Shown here: positions 41,899-54,976 of the stretch, in pieces
Position numbering within the stretch: position 1 is the stretch's first letter
Layout: each line of letters begins with the position of its first letter
NCBI GenBank assembly: GCA_036897095.1
Contig: JAYMSP010000174.1
Location: 1 to 64,000 of the forward strand
DNA from: Plantago elongata
Taxonomy: Eukaryota > Streptophyta > Magnoliopsida > Lamiales > Plantaginaceae
DNA: 64,000 bases
Direction: 5' to 3'
Program-made: the position numbers and the translations under genes
The notes under the pieces: generated by a model
Told to the model about the DNA's origin: nothing
The model's database searches: none
What the model saw: only the letters and a program-made list of their open reading frames with translations

Positions 41899-42639
41899 GA
41901 GAGGGGAAATGGGAGAAGAAGAAACTACTCAGCAGCATATGTCTGAGAATGTCTGCAAGGTACCATTTTCCCCATTAATTCGCATATTCTTTTGTACTTT
42001 CGTCTTTCTCCTATACGCAATTAAAATAAATAAATAAATTAATTATTAATTGATTAATGATATGGGTAAATAAGATTCCAGTTTTTTTATTTCCACTAGC
42101 TTTTTGTTATTTCCTGTTGTGGAATGGGCTATGGCCTGTACATGAATGTGACGATCTAGAAGAACAAGAGATGAGGAGAGTTTTCTTTTGAAACGGAAAG
42201 AGATGAAGAGATTGAGAATCGTTTGGTGGATTAATGATGTGTTTCTTTTCCATTAAGTCACATGTGTTTCTTTAGGCGGTGTTCAACGCGTATTTTTCTT
42301 TAATTTTTTATGTACATTTATCATATTTTAACTTTATTTATCATGTCTATCTATCACATTTATTGCAAATGATACTACCTTGAACGAGTTTGCAACTCTC
42401 ATTTGAAAATACTGCAGATTATTTGTGTGATGTGGCCTTAATATACCATGCCTATCCATTAGGGCAACTTGAATAATTTGGTTATTATAATTGTGGAGAT
42501 CATAATGTAAACTACAATTCATTGTATAACATTATCTTTAAGAAAATAACAAATGATTTGAATAGTCATATATTTATTAATTATCAAAAGGTACAATATG
42601 CGTAAGATTATAATTTTTTAAATTTAAAATAGCTACTAG

Positions 42640-44560
42640 TTAAGAAGGACAAATGTCCCAGACAAAATGGTATCTAGCACGATTCACAAAGTTATTTCCA
42701 AAGGTTCGTCAACTGGCACGAGATGGTCAGCAGGTTGATTCATTTCTCGATACACAAAATGAACATGGACTTCTCCTATGATATCCATAAGCCGAAAGAT
42801 ATCTTCGAGAAGGGTTTACAGTTACGGTGTCGTTGATTCCTTCTTGTTAAGAGTGTTGAAGCATATGCGAGTCAGTTTGTATTATAATCTATGTATGCCC
42901 AAGGGGGATACACGATAAGAGTCTCATTTTTAGAGTTGTAAATCTGCCATAATGTGATTAGTCCGTTCGATGAAGGTGGTCGTTGCCTGAGAAAGTTTCC
43001 TTGGTGATTTCGAAGAATACTTCTTGTACCTGCTGACCCCATCAAAGGTAAAACTGACCCATCTATGTTCATAGTGACATATCCTGAGAGTGGAGCTGCC
43101 CATTTAAAAGTGATGGTTCTAATGGGTTTAGGTTGAGGTATAAAGGGTTAGAGATGACAGTGTCCTTTATTAGGCCAGTACGTAAGAGTTTTGTGAAAGG
43201 TAAAGAAGTTGAAATCTTGATTTATGAAGATTTTGTGATTTATGGTTTGGCAGCATAGCTAACAAAAATTCAAGATTAAAAGTTGTTTAGGCGAGTTGTG
43301 GGCCATGGAGGTTAGAATCTGAGAGAAGTTATCAATTTTTTTCCGGTAGATCTTGGTAGATTATATTCTTACTTGAGGATAAAGTGGGACAATCAAAGAA
43401 AGGGTGGTGTTACGGTTTCTGGTGCAGTTTGACATAGTGAACAAAAGGGTGATTGTATGACTCATATATCAAACAATTTTGCTGGTGTTGGTAGCCTGTC
43501 GTATAATGTAATCCAAGTAAAAAAAACTTATCTTAGGGAGAGTTTTGAGGGTCCAAATGGATTTCCAAGGCCAGTTTACTTGTTGTGGCATTTCTTGGTT
43601 GATGAGAAGGTGATAAGACGACTTTACCGAAAAAATGCCTTTTTGAGAAGGTAGCCAAATATATTTGTCTGGTTGTGGTGTCATAGCTAGGTATGGGGAT
43701 AGAAATTATCTCCATAACAAGTTATTGTGGAAGAAGTGTTTTCAAAGTTGTTATATCCCAATTGTTATCTTGAATGAGATCAACAACCCTCAGGTGTGAG
43801 TTCTGAGGTTGTGTGACATAGTCTCTTAAGACTTTATCGGGTGACCATTTTTCCTACCAGAATAGAGTGTCTGTTCCTGAGCTAATTTGTTTTCCTAGGC
43901 CTTGCTGGAAAAAATGTTTGCTTCTTAAGATATTTTTCCAGAACCAATTGTGACTTGGTCTGGAAGTAGCTTCTAGGAAGTTGGAATTAGGAAAGTACTT
44001 ACCCTTATAAACCTTCGCCAATAGAGGATCAGGTTTTGTTAACAGATTCCAACAATGTTTTAAAATATAAACTTGGTTTAGAGTATGTAGATTCCAAATT
44101 CCAAATCCTCCCAGACGTTTTGGAAGACAGATTTGAGACCATTTTATCCTTCCTTTCTTTTTTCCATTCTTGGCAAACTTTCATAGGAAATGCCGATTTA
44201 TTTCTTCAATATTGTCCAGGCAAGTTGCGGGAACCTTTGCTATAGATATACAATAAGAAGGAATAGCATTGGTGACCGTCTGTATCAGAGTTAGCCTTCA
44301 TGCATAAAGAAAGAAATTTTGTGTACCAAGTATTAGTACTATTCATAGTTCTATGAATGATTTGGCCAAAAAGGTCTCTTTTTTTCCTACTCTTTATAAA
44401 TGGGTCCAAGGTATTTGTCCGTTCTCTTATTTGGTATAACTCCCAAGAGATCTGTGACCTCTGATGTTATATGACATGCGTGGTGTATTTGGGGAGAAAA
44501 GTATTCTACTTTTATTCCAACACACATGTTGTCCTGATGCATCGGCATATATTGATTGAT
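42640..44560 (-). mobile_element. LINE (L1-type) remnant: RT end, zf-RVT, RNase H
   Basis: Read on the minus strand the order is as in plant L1-like elements. About 44400-44000 resembles the end of the reverse transcriptase region. A zinc-binding reverse-transcriptase domain lies at 43684-43469 (DKYIWLPSQKGIFSVKSSYH, then WKSIWTLKTLPKISFF). An RNase H-like domain lies at about 43080-42700 (MNIDGSVLPL, ILRNHQGNFLRQ, and at its end VHFVYREMNQPADHL). Frames change and stops occur between these blocks, and the endonuclease and most of the reverse transcriptase are missing, so it is an old 5'-truncated copy. Exact ends are estimates. Confidence 0.8.
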
Positions 44561-45543
44561 GACACAATTTAATAAGGTATTATAGAAGTTTCAATTGATA
44601 ATATTGATCGTGAGATTATCGTGTTAACTATATATATAGGTTGTCTATAATTTATTTTTTAATTATAAGAAATTTTAAGTTTAAGAAAATGATGATCCAT
44701 TTTAATAGTGACATTAGCACATTCACATAGCCAAATATGATCAAGTTAAGGTGTTTGGCTACCAACACATGATTAAAACTTGGGGGAATGTGTGATTAAT
44801 TTATAAGATGTAATTTTCGGAGTAAGATATAGTTTCATTTATATAGATCTTCAGAAACAGTTGGGCGATATATTACATGTTCCTTAATTGTTTAGATATC
44901 TGACTCAATTCGTTTTATCTCGTGTGTTTGTACAATAAACTCAAATTTTCATCTTAATTAGGTCGTTTAATTATAATGTATTATCCAAATTTAAGATAAC
45001 TCACAGGGTTATCTATGTGACTTTGGATTGTCCATGACCTTAAATCTTAATAAATCTTTATTAATTTGAATTTGTAAGGAGATAACGTGATTGCAGAAAA
45101 CAAAATGACCACACTCTCCAGTCTCCACATGGGTTTCCGTGGGTTGTCGCTTTATTATTCCACTTTTGATGAATGAATGAAAAGCTGATCCTTAAAATGT
45201 GAAGTAGACCACACCATTTTGAACTATACTACATCACAAAAATACAAAACCAAAACCAAAAAACACTAGCAAAAAATGATGAGTAATAAACTACAAAGTT
45301 TCCTGTCAAATATCACCGGATCTATGTAGCATAACTAGTAAATCCTGATCTTTCTATTCTTTCAGGAAAAAGAAAAAAAAAAATACAATTTCAAACCGAT
45401 TTAGCTCAATAACTAGGACGTTTCTATTTTCAGATAGCTTCATGCCTTGATCTAGTTATAACTTACAACTTATATAACAAATGTGAAAGTTAATTCCATG
45501 GCCAAAATACATTGCATATACTATACCTTAAGAAGTTGAGTTT
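44561..45543. other. AT-rich spacer
   Basis: Nothing recognisable lies between the LINE remnant and the 3' end of the MIZ1-like gene. The last part, from about 45370, is probably 3' UTR of that gene. Confidence 0.4.
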
Positions 45544-46212
45544 CTATTGTAATCTTACAATGAAGATACTAAGTTCCTGTCCTGAAGCTCCATCAGGATT
45601 GATCATATAAAATGACTCCGAATCCTTCGATCCCACAACTCTGTCGAACCTTGCCCTGACATAGGCCATTTCTCCATAGGCCTCCCCCGTTTGCTTCTCC
45701 TCTAGGCTTGGCAGCACGCCTGCTCCCATCGAAACGCCTTTCAGAAGCTTCATCACGTTCACTTCATCATCAGTCATGTTCTTTCTCCTGATTGAGTACC
45801 CAACTTTCCTCCCATTACAATACACTCCCCACACGAACTCTTCCAACACCTTCTTTTTCGAAGTCTTCGTCTCACTTTCAAGCATGATCCTCAACACATC
45901 CGACTCCATTTCCTTATGAAAAGCAGTTGTCTGGATTGGAAGTTCTAGGATGAAAACCGGCATTCTGTGGGGGTCTTCTTGGATGGATAAAGTGAGCCTG
46001 CCTTTACGGTATCCGAATAGTGTGACTATGTTGGCACTATCAGTTAAAAGAGGCTTCCGGTGGTGACCGCTAAGTAATGCTACGATCCTTCCGCCTGTGG
46101 TGAGCATTGGAAGAAGCTTGAACATGCGGAAAAGGCCCCCGTTGCGTATTCGGGATTTAAGGGACTTCGTCTTTGGGTTGTGGCTGAATAGGCTGCTAGA
46201 AAATGTTGGCAT
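45544..46212 (-). CDS. MIZU-KUSSEI 1-like protein (DUF617)
   Basis: An intronless 222-residue protein of the plant-specific MIZ1/DUF617 family. The family domain fills nearly the whole chain: VTLFGYRKGRLTLSIQEDP, FILELPIQTTAFHKEM, LRIMLESETK, EEFVWGVYCNGRKVGYSIRR, GAGVLP, GEMAYVRARFDRVVGSKDSE and YMINPDGASGQELSIFIVR. The N-terminal 40 residues are basic and Ser-rich. Arabidopsis MIZ1 is needed for root hydrotropism and affects calcium signals at the endoplasmic reticulum. This gene is one of several paralogues expected in a plant, so the exact role is inferred. Family length is normal and no residues look out of place. Its start follows a good TATA box. Confidence 0.95.
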   Translation of the reverse strand: MPTFSSSLFSHNPKTKSLKSRIRNGGLFRMFKLLPMLTTGGRIVALLSGHHRKPLLTDSANIVTLFGYRKGRLTLSIQEDPHRMPVFILELPIQTTAFHKEMESDVLRIMLESETKTSKKKVLEEFVWGVYCNGRKVGYSIRRKNMTDDEVNVMKLLKGVSMGAGVLPSLEEKQTGEAYGEMAYVRARFDRVVGSKDSESFYMINPDGASGQELSIFIVRLQ

Positions 46213-46272
46213 TTTTGGAGAAGATGTGTGTTGGTTTAATGTTGTGAGGCTTAGAATGGAAGGGTAAGTGTG

Positions 46273-46278
46273 TTTATA
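46273..46278 (-). promoter_or_regulatory. TATA box of the MIZ1-like gene
   Basis: On the minus strand CATATAAACAC places TATAAA about 61 bases before the ATG, in the usual position for a short leader. Confidence 0.6.
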
Positions 46279-46499
46279 TGATGATGAGTTTTGGTACTTG
46301 CAAAGTTAGGAAGGAGTTTGTGGAAAGTATAGTACAGTAATGATTTGTGTATGGAGGGATTGGGAAGAGGATATAAAGTTGGGCAAATGCTTGTAAGTTC
46401 GTTGAATGAGATCCTCATGAAAGCACAAGTTGTTGGGATGAAGCATCAACTATTGAGTGGGAATGTTGCTTTCTATTGGTTTGGTAATTGGTATATATA

Positions 46500-49400
46500 C
46501 GGTGCACTATAGAAATCTACTTCAAATTCTGTGCAGGTATATATGTTCACAAGATTTATACAGGTAGGGAGGAAATATAATCATGTATGTATGCTTCCTA
46601 GAATTATCATTCGGGAAATTAGGTAGACACCCCTCAGATATATATATAAATTACAAAATAATTATTAAAAGTCAACGTAGTCAATGTTAGGCAAAATATA
46701 GAATGAATAGTATATTATAAAAATAATCATAAATTAATAGAAAAATAGATCTAACTCCGACTACTATGTCAGGGCTTGTCTTTACTGATGGAGTTCAATA
46801 GCTCGATAGCTTCATAGCACAAAAATTAAATTAGGGCAAACGTAACACCTGGCCCATTTAACTAGTAGTGCTAAATGGCAGGTATGCAACACCCCCAAAG
46901 AATTGTATGTACATAAATTGATACAATTTATTATCGGTATCAGGTATTTTCGGAGCAACTAAAAAAAAAAAAAGTTGATGGTTTTTTAGCGGAGTCAAAG
47001 TAGATTATATTACACCATTGAGACTTAGAGAGGATATCCGGTTTGTTGCACAACACTATATAACTGTCTTTTGTTATTTGATGAAAATGGACGATATGTG
47101 TTTGTTTAGTAAACGAACTGTGTCGACCGTATAAATATAGAACAAGATGATCATCTGACCAAATGTCTGGTTGTTATTCTTTTTAATTAGGGATTTCATA
47201 TGCCAAAACTTATGAGAAGTTATGAATGTACATATTGAGAACATGTTTTAATATGTACAATTAGTGTTTTTGAGAAGAGATATATCAGTGTGATTAAGTA
47301 CTTTGTGAAAATTGAGTTGATAAGTTAATCACTGGGTGATTAATGGACTAGTGAGGCATGTGAAATTGAGATATGAACGATCTACTTATTTGAATGGATG
47401 TGTGTGAGTAAATTTGCTTATAAACATGTTTTGTCATATAAAAGTGAACAAATTAAAACACATAGACTTGATTGACATGGTAGTCTGGTGTAATCAAACA
47501 AGTCGTGATGTGAGGAAGGTCTAAAGTGAAGTATGTATGTTGTTGACAAAGCTTATTGATGGGTTATTGGCGATAAGATGATGACCATATATAGTTATTG
47601 ATCGGACCACCACGATCATTGTGGGGATAGAGGAGAACATCCAGCTCACTTGACAAGGGAACTAAGAAAAAGAAAAGTAATCTTCTTATAGATGGTGGTC
47701 AATCCATATAATCTATTTTATATTATGCTTCATTTGGATATAAAATTTTCAGTTCTTTGTTTTAAAATTGAACTTATTGTGTCTATAACAACTTAAAGTT
47801 GTAACAATTGTGTTGTTACAAAACTCAAATAATCACTTAAACTTTATCAACATTGTAATAATATAAATATGATATTGCATCGATAAGTTTATACTTAACG
47901 TCTAATTGAACAACTATTATTGTTTTTGTTCTTTTAGGATATGACTAACATATAGTATTATTGTTGATGTGAAATATATGTGACATGATCACATGCCCTA
48001 GTCGTTAAAATGGCTTAAAAGGCTTTTGAGTTTAACTGGTATTATTTGAAATAGACGTTATAATAACTTCACAAAGTTGTTAAATAAAGACAGCCAACTA
48101 TATTATTAAATGGCATATACATATTTGATTAAAAGTATCAGTGATTTTATTTATAATTAATATACTCTAAATAAGTTAGGTAGATCAGTGTCTTAAGAGA
48201 TTTAAATATATAATTTAATCAACTTGTTCGATTTATATTGAACCTGTAAATATATAAAAGAGACAAGAGAACCTCTGATAATGTTTCTTCTTCTTTGTCT
48301 TTCCATTAAACAAAACAAAAATGAAGATCTCGATGTTGGTCATGGATGAAATACAGAATGATATAATTTTGTCATATTTAAATTTCCATTAAAATGAATT
48401 TAAATATTAACAGAAATTGAATGACCATGTGACACTGCCTCTTGTGGTCGAATGTGCTGAGGTTGATTCATTTTAGTCTTGTGCATAGCCCACCACAAAA
48501 ACCCTCCATACAGAGGTGCATCTCCTCTTCCCACAAACATTATTGTGATGTTCTTGTCAATTGGTGCTTTCTACTTTGAGACACATGCATTTTTCTTCAT
48601 ATCTGACCGCCTCCTCAATCCTAAAATAAATATATATTTAACTTTGAAATAAAATTTTAATCGACTTCCAAATAAACTATACTCTTGACTTCTATTAAAA
48701 GATATTTTATAAAAATAACTTCCTGGACCTTGCCAATATGATTTCAAAAATTATGATGTAATTTTTAAGCAAGGTACTATTTAAGCTTAGGTGAACTGTT
48801 TTTAACATAACACACCATACTCGCGTGCGAACTTTCAATTTTTATTATTTTTACAATAAAATTATAAAATAATAATTTATATTATCGTAGAACTATTAAT
48901 CACAATGTAAAAATATTAGTTATAATGCAATGTAATTTTTAATAAAATAAATTAAAAAAATAAGCCCACTGCCTACTTTGGTAATCTTCCTTTCAAAATT
49001 GTCAAATTGTACAAGTCCAAAATATCGAAACATGACATTATAGAGATTAGAGAGGGATGTGCCTTGTGGAAGAAGACGAAGACGCCCAGTCTGTTTGGAA
49101 AAGATTGGGCAGGCCCATTTTAAGATAAATGGACAGTCCAGTAGCATTAGACCATGCCGGAAGGAAAAGGCCCATTAGTCCATTACACAATATATAGAAA
49201 GTGTTATTAATGTGAAAGTATGTATCTAAAAAAATAAAAAATGTAAAAGTATATGAAACAAAATAAGACACAGAACAAACAATATGTTGATCCCATTGAT
49301 AAACTTGAAGAAATAAATGGATTGAAACAAAATTACAAGTTAAATTTAAAGTTTGAATTTGGATGATATAGGAAAAAGTCGAAATCGATTAAATTATATG

Positions 49401-50179
49401 TAACTAAGGATATGTTCACTGAAATGAAACAAGTTATAAATTATAACTAAGTCGAGCTAAACTGGATTAAACTATACTATTCTGAAATGTTAATCGAGCT
49501 AATCAACTTAAACCTGTTTCTGTTACAAATCTATTATGCATATGTTGTTCTTCATATTTTGATCTTTAGCAGCTCGCAAGGGGAAAACATATTCTAATCA
49601 TATTAATTTGAGTATATGCGCATTAAATTGAGGATCTTTAAATAATTTTGTTAATATACACAATTGTATTCAAAGTTCTAACTTAGAAACAGTTTTGACA
49701 ACGTCAATTTGCCCGAGTCTTATCAATACAGACACTTCTCCATTCCTAGGGACCCAACTAAACAAATTTCATACGTTATCAAACATTTAAAAATGAGATA
49801 ATAATATATACACAAAAATTAAAATAGGCTAACAGAAACTATGAATAGAACGGCGTTGAATAATAATCCTGTTATATATAATATGAGCCATTCATCCAAA
49901 TCAAGATGACACAATTGGATTCTTATTCTAAATTCTAGTAACATAGTATGGTACTATGGTTAGATCGATCAAAGTCAAATTCATGACAACTCTATCCACT
50001 AACAACCCACCGTGCGAATCTCTCTGCTCATGTTCCAAATCAAACTACAATACAAATAAGCCAGACTCCTATCTGTCGGTGGTGTACTCCACCTCACCTT
50101 CTCAACCATAATCAATACTGAAGCCCCAGTGCATCATGTTTTAATGTGTGGTACAATACGACGTTTAATGCATATTATA
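46500..50179. other. Gene-poor AT-rich region
   Basis: About 3.7 kb with no coding stretch that resembles a known family and no paired-end element I can define. A short text near 49436 (TATAACTAAGTCGAGCTAAACT) is an inverted relative of the TTCAGT-rich repeat near 27.8 kb. Confidence 0.4.
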
Positions 50180-50402
50180 TTCTCTCCGTTTCGGTTTGAA
50201 AGTAGTCGGAACACAAATTTTTTTAAAAAAGTGATAAAGTTAGAAAGAATGTAATAAATTATAAATGTGATTGGTTAAAGTAGGAGAAATAATGAATAAA
50301 GTATAAAAGATAATGTATACAATTTTCTATTTAAGGAAGTGAAACTTTCAAATCGAGACAGTTTAAAACGGAAAGCGGGACTTCCAAACTGAAACGGAGG
50401 AA
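50180..50402. mobile_element. Stowaway MITE
   Basis: TTCTCTCCGTTTCGGTTTGA at the left and, on the other strand, TTCCTCCGTTTCAGTTTGGA at the right form good inverted ends of a 223-bp element, flanked by TA on each side. The A/T-rich interior is typical. Confidence 0.75.
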
Positions 50403-51322
50403 TACAACATGTGTAGAAAAAATAAACCCGATCACAACCAAACATGATTTTTTATCGTTTATCGGATGTGACAAGTGTCGGAACTTTATTGATCAGTACA
50501 CATTTTTTATGTTTAGATCCCGATATAATCTACTGACCTTGAAAGTTTATAGAGAAAGAATACTGTCGTTTATATTTTGAATCTAGGAAAATTAAGGCGC
50601 AACATAGTTGGAATTGAACTCTCCAAGTGTGAGAGCTCGAAAACGCAAGTCACATAATGATACTATAAGATTGAAGCACCTTTCTTTGCCTAAATGAATT
50701 CTCCAATGGTGAAAAAGAAAATTATAAATACAATTCCAAAAGAAATTCAAAGATGTAAACAATATATAATCCCGACTAAGGACATTTTTCAGGAATCTAC
50801 CGACACGTTATCTTGGATTAGTCATTGTAGCTGGTGGAGTAACTTTAGTATCGTGAAACTTTTTCAACCATTGAAGTTGAAAGGCCAGCTACTGCTTGTC
50901 AGTCTCACTCCCTTTTAGCCCGTTCCTTGCTCATTTGGCCTCCTACGAACCGCACCTTCAACAGACAGTCAATCGAACAAGCGAACAGATCAGTAATGCA
51001 CAAGTATAAGTTTTGTTAGACGATCTAAAATGGTGAGTCTAACGCGTTAGACAGCCGAAAACTACACAAGAACAGCTACTTGCACGACATTGAGAAAGTT
51101 TTTATATTTTCGGGGTAATAAGGTCTGAGGATTTGTTACTATCAACTGACAGAAACTTTGTGTCAAATGTCATATACCTCTTGCATCAGAGCGACGACCC
51201 TTTTCGACTTGTCTAGGATGTCAGGCTCAACGAAAGCCTGGGAAAGAGTATGTTCAGCCAGTAAGCAAGATATTTTGAGGAATGAGGCTTTTAATCAAAC
51301 AGTGCACCTGTAGAACTCTGAT

Positions 51323-52901
51323 TCATTTCCCTGGAGGTGTGACTTGTTTCACTTTCAGATTCCTCAACTGGTTCTTGTTTTCGCAAGATTTCTTACTTGA
51401 TTTGTTCTCTTTCCCTTCCCTAGTCTCATCTGATATGTCAATACAGATGATCATATAATGACTCCATCAATCAGACCAAATAACAAACTCTCATTGAACA
51501 AGAATGAATCCTAATGATTACCCCAAGGTAAGGTTGACGGTTTACGAGTGGTCGTGGAAGAAATCAAAGATGGCTTTGGTTTTCGATCTTTAATCTGACT
51601 GGAGTAACATAAATCAACCGAGTTCTCCACAATCTTGGATGACAAAATGCAGGCGGCTTCCTGATATAGTCCTTGTCTGAAATGTACGACCTTCTCCTCT
51701 AGCCGTACGACTTCTTCCTCCAGAACAGCAACTTCAGCAAGAAGCTCAAGTGTCTATACACATCACAAAGGCAAAATGTTTTTCAGCAACAATATCGAAT
51801 TCCGGAAAGTTAATTGGGAGATGCATATAGTACAAATATTAGGCAAATTTTTTAGATAAGGGAGGTTGGTTCGACACTGACATCGGATGGAAGATAAGGC
51901 GGGAGACGAGGAAGAGCCCCCAGCGGTCTGGTAAACGCTCTTGAGAGAGCCCTATGAACATTTTCCTCATGTCTGAGCTTCTTCTTGAGTTTGTCAACCT
52001 GATCATTTAAGACTTATTAGAAACCTTTCACAACAAGAATAACATGAACCAGAATAAATCAAGAAATTGAACAAATCAGAAGCTCACATCTTGCTGCAAT
52101 GCCATTTTCCTTTCCCTGATCATCCCCCTACGACTCATAGTTCGTTTTTCGGCATCCACCATCACTCTGCTACTCTTCCCTTCTACTTTTTCCTTCAGAC
52201 AAACCATCAAAGAGTAGACAAAATTCAGCTCCCACAAGAAATTAACAATAATGCAATGCACAAGGATAATAAAACCATCTATTTGACCAACTTGCACAAT
52301 ATGATCTTTCAAGAAAGACAGCTCTGCACATACAAAATTGAAAACTAGCCTATTCAAGAATTGAATTAAGAATGTCTCTGCTTGCCAAACTAGGCCCCTT
52401 CCTCGTACATATATTAAGAAAAAACCAAAAAACAAGATCGCAATAAAGCTAAAGAAACAAGTCAGTACCCAATAATTGGCAAGATTAAAAGTCTTCATTG
52501 TCACTTTCTCATGTCAATTTCAATTTCCAATCCAAAATCCAGCTGGGAATCAATTACTTGACAAGATATTCCATGCTGAAATGAAACTCCCTTTCTCTCA
52601 TGTCAATTCCAATTTCCAACAATCACCAAGTTCTAGTCCAATATTGGAAATTGGTCTAGACAGAGTAGTTTTTACTACCAGCTTAGCAAATTTGTATTGA
52701 TTTCATGTTTTTGTGACAATTTTAACAAAAAAAAAAAAAAACACTCTTTCTGTACCAATTCTCTTATCATACAATTGGCCAAAAACAGAAAACAACAAAA
52801 GAAAAAAAGTTGAGTAAAGACTCTGCCTTTACTTTCTGAAAACTAGAAGGACCCTTGTTCATAGTCTGCTGCAAATTGGACCTCCTGGCTCTGCTACTCA
52901 T
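51323..52901 (-). CDS. MIP1-type leucine zipper protein lacking the DUF547 domain
   Basis: Exons by translation: 52833-52901, 52088-52192, 51882-51998, 51522-51753 and 51323-51429, giving 209 residues. The matches to the N-terminal half of plant DUF547 family proteins are strong: [72 protein letters not shown] and [11 protein letters not shown], a coiled coil with a MIP1-type leucine zipper. After that comes [16 protein letters not shown] and a stop. Full-length relatives continue for several hundred residues into the DUF547 domain; I find no such sequence down to 46 kb. It is either a truncated gene that still makes a zipper protein or a decaying copy. An exon-like piece near 51180-51240 is possible but unmatched. 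Function is unknown. Confidence 0.7.
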
Positions 52902-53366
52902 CTTCTTGAAAAACAAAAAACAGAGTGATGATAAACAGGCTGATTAAAGAGTAAAGACTCTGCCTTTACTTTCTGTATGTCACTGCATCAACATTTAAAA
53001 CAAATGAAAATCAAGATTAGCTGAAAACAGTTACTGGGAAATGAAGGAAACTCAGTTTATGATGAGGAACTGGGATGAGAATTTAATTGAGTAAAAGCAG
53101 AGCAGACCTTAAAAGACAAAGCTGACAATCAACTTTTTGAGCAGTTTCTTGAAAAATTCAACAGGACAGACAGGGTTCTGCAAAATTGAATTGATCTGGT
53201 GTCACATCAACTTAAATGCGAGTATCTCAACATTCATTGGGGAAGGAAGGACATGCTCTGTTTTTTGTCCCAAATTGAAGCCAATTTTTTTGGTTATAAA
53301 TAAAGAATGCAACGGTGTACAGTCTTCTTCTGTATGTATAAGGCTAAATGTGGGTCCGAGAGTGGA

Positions 53367-53703
53367 GCTGTTTTTAGAATCGAACCTTATCGAGCACTCA
53401 GTTCGGTTCGGTAAAGCTCGACTTGATTCGGCTCAATAAACTCAATTTTATACTTATTTCATTAGCGAGTGGAGCCGGACTCGACTCGATAAAGCTCGTT
53501 AAGATTAATTAGTTTAATAAATTATTATTTTTTTATACATATTTTTAATATTTTTATAAATAAGACTCATTAAAGCTCGTATACTTTCGAGTTCAAGCTC
53601 GAGCTCGAGCTCGTTTTGTTAATGAACCGAGTTGAAGTTCGGCTCGGTTGATTTTAAGCTCGAGTTCAAATATTAAAATATTCTATTTGACTCGAAAAAC
53701 AGC
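53367..53703. mobile_element. AGCTCG-rich inverted-repeat element
   Basis: The left end is GCTGTTTTTAGAATCGAA and the right end, on the other strand, is GCTGTTTTTCGAGTCAAA, which pair as terminal inverted repeats. The interior is full of GAGCTCG and TTCGGTTCGG words. A shorter relative occurs near 14790. No target duplication was clear. Such AGCTCG repeats are common in plant genomes; the family is not assigned. Confidence 0.5.
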
Positions 53704-54800
53704 ACTATCGGCGAATAAATAAATATGAGATGTGACTGAGTAATGGAGTAATATAACAGGACAGACCAAGTGGGGTGAGGTGGTAGGGATGCATACAACT
53801 GTATGTATATATCTATCCATTTATAGTTTTTTTATGATAAATTTATTCAACTTTTATTTACATTTTTTATGAAATAGAAAATAGTAATTAATGTTTATTA
53901 CTTCTGAATAAGTATTCGGAAAAACAGTTTCTATATAACTTATTCAAAATTCCTATATTGTCAATTGAGATGAATATCGATTTAATTATATGATTCGTAA
54001 CTTTCAAGTGGTATTCTGATTGAGGGTACTGAGTTAGAGTTTTTAGAAAATTACAATATAAAAATTGGGAGGGAAAAAATTATGATGCCAAAAGTGAATA
54101 GTCCCGCCCAGCGGATTAATTGGTCCGAACAACATTTTGGGGCAACTTATTTGCAAGAACAAGCCCTTTTGAAATTTATGTAAAGTTCATACATTGTTCT
54201 CAATATGAACTACATTTTTATGCCCCAAAGTGTTTTCTAGCTTGTGAATAGGACTGCAGCAGCTAAAAACTTAGCCTGGGTGGCACAGTGGCATGCATCA
54301 TCATCATCATTTAACTCCATTGACATTTGAGCTATTTTTGTATCAAATCCATTTCAAACTTCTTATTTTGTTTCATTCATAATTCAATAATTATAAATTA
54401 ATAAAATATAAAAATTATATATAATTTAATATTTTTCACACTCTACAAATAGAACCGAACACGATTATATTTCAACCATTTTATGTTTCACCGTTTTACC
54501 CTGACGGATTATGAACAATGCTACACCTAGTTCAATTTTGATCATGCAAATTCGATTTTTGCACTTTATGTATTGAAATTCTAATTATTTTTTTCTCATT
54601 TTATTGTCCATTTGATCTGATTAAATAACGAATTTAACATTTATTTATTCATCGGACAAATAGTCATCCGTTTGATCGGATGAACGGTCCAATACATGCA
54701 TTCCGGTCATTCGGTCCATTTTTAGTAAACGACCGGATGCATTCCAATCACTATTTACCAAACATATCAGACGAACCAGGCATTCATGTTAATTAAGTCG

Positions 54801-54976
54801 ATTGTGACCGAGTGGTTGAAGCACCACGTATCCGAAATAAGTGACTATTTTCTTTGGTGACTACCTATTAAACCATTTTAAAGTTTACCAGTTTGTCCGT
54901 GACTGATTATTAACAATGAATCACTAGTTCAGATACATCCCAGTCATTAAGTCTATTACGGTTATTGACATATTAT
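54801..54976 (+). mobile_element. tRNA-derived SINE with target duplication
   Basis: The head reads ATTGTGACCGAGTGGTTGAA, like a tRNA A-box region. Flanks at 54780-54800 and 54977-54997 share GCATTCATGTTAAT exactly and continue with similar bases, a target duplication of up to 21 bp. The length of 176 bp fits. The B box and tail are degraded, so this copy is older than the one at 10791. Confidence 0.65.

Noticed and set aside
51175-51240. Extra exon of the MIP1-zipper gene (AFVEPDILDKSKRVVALMQE)
   Set aside because: It has plausible splice sites, but it does not match the DUF547 family linker or domain, and the main frame already stops upstream at 51323.
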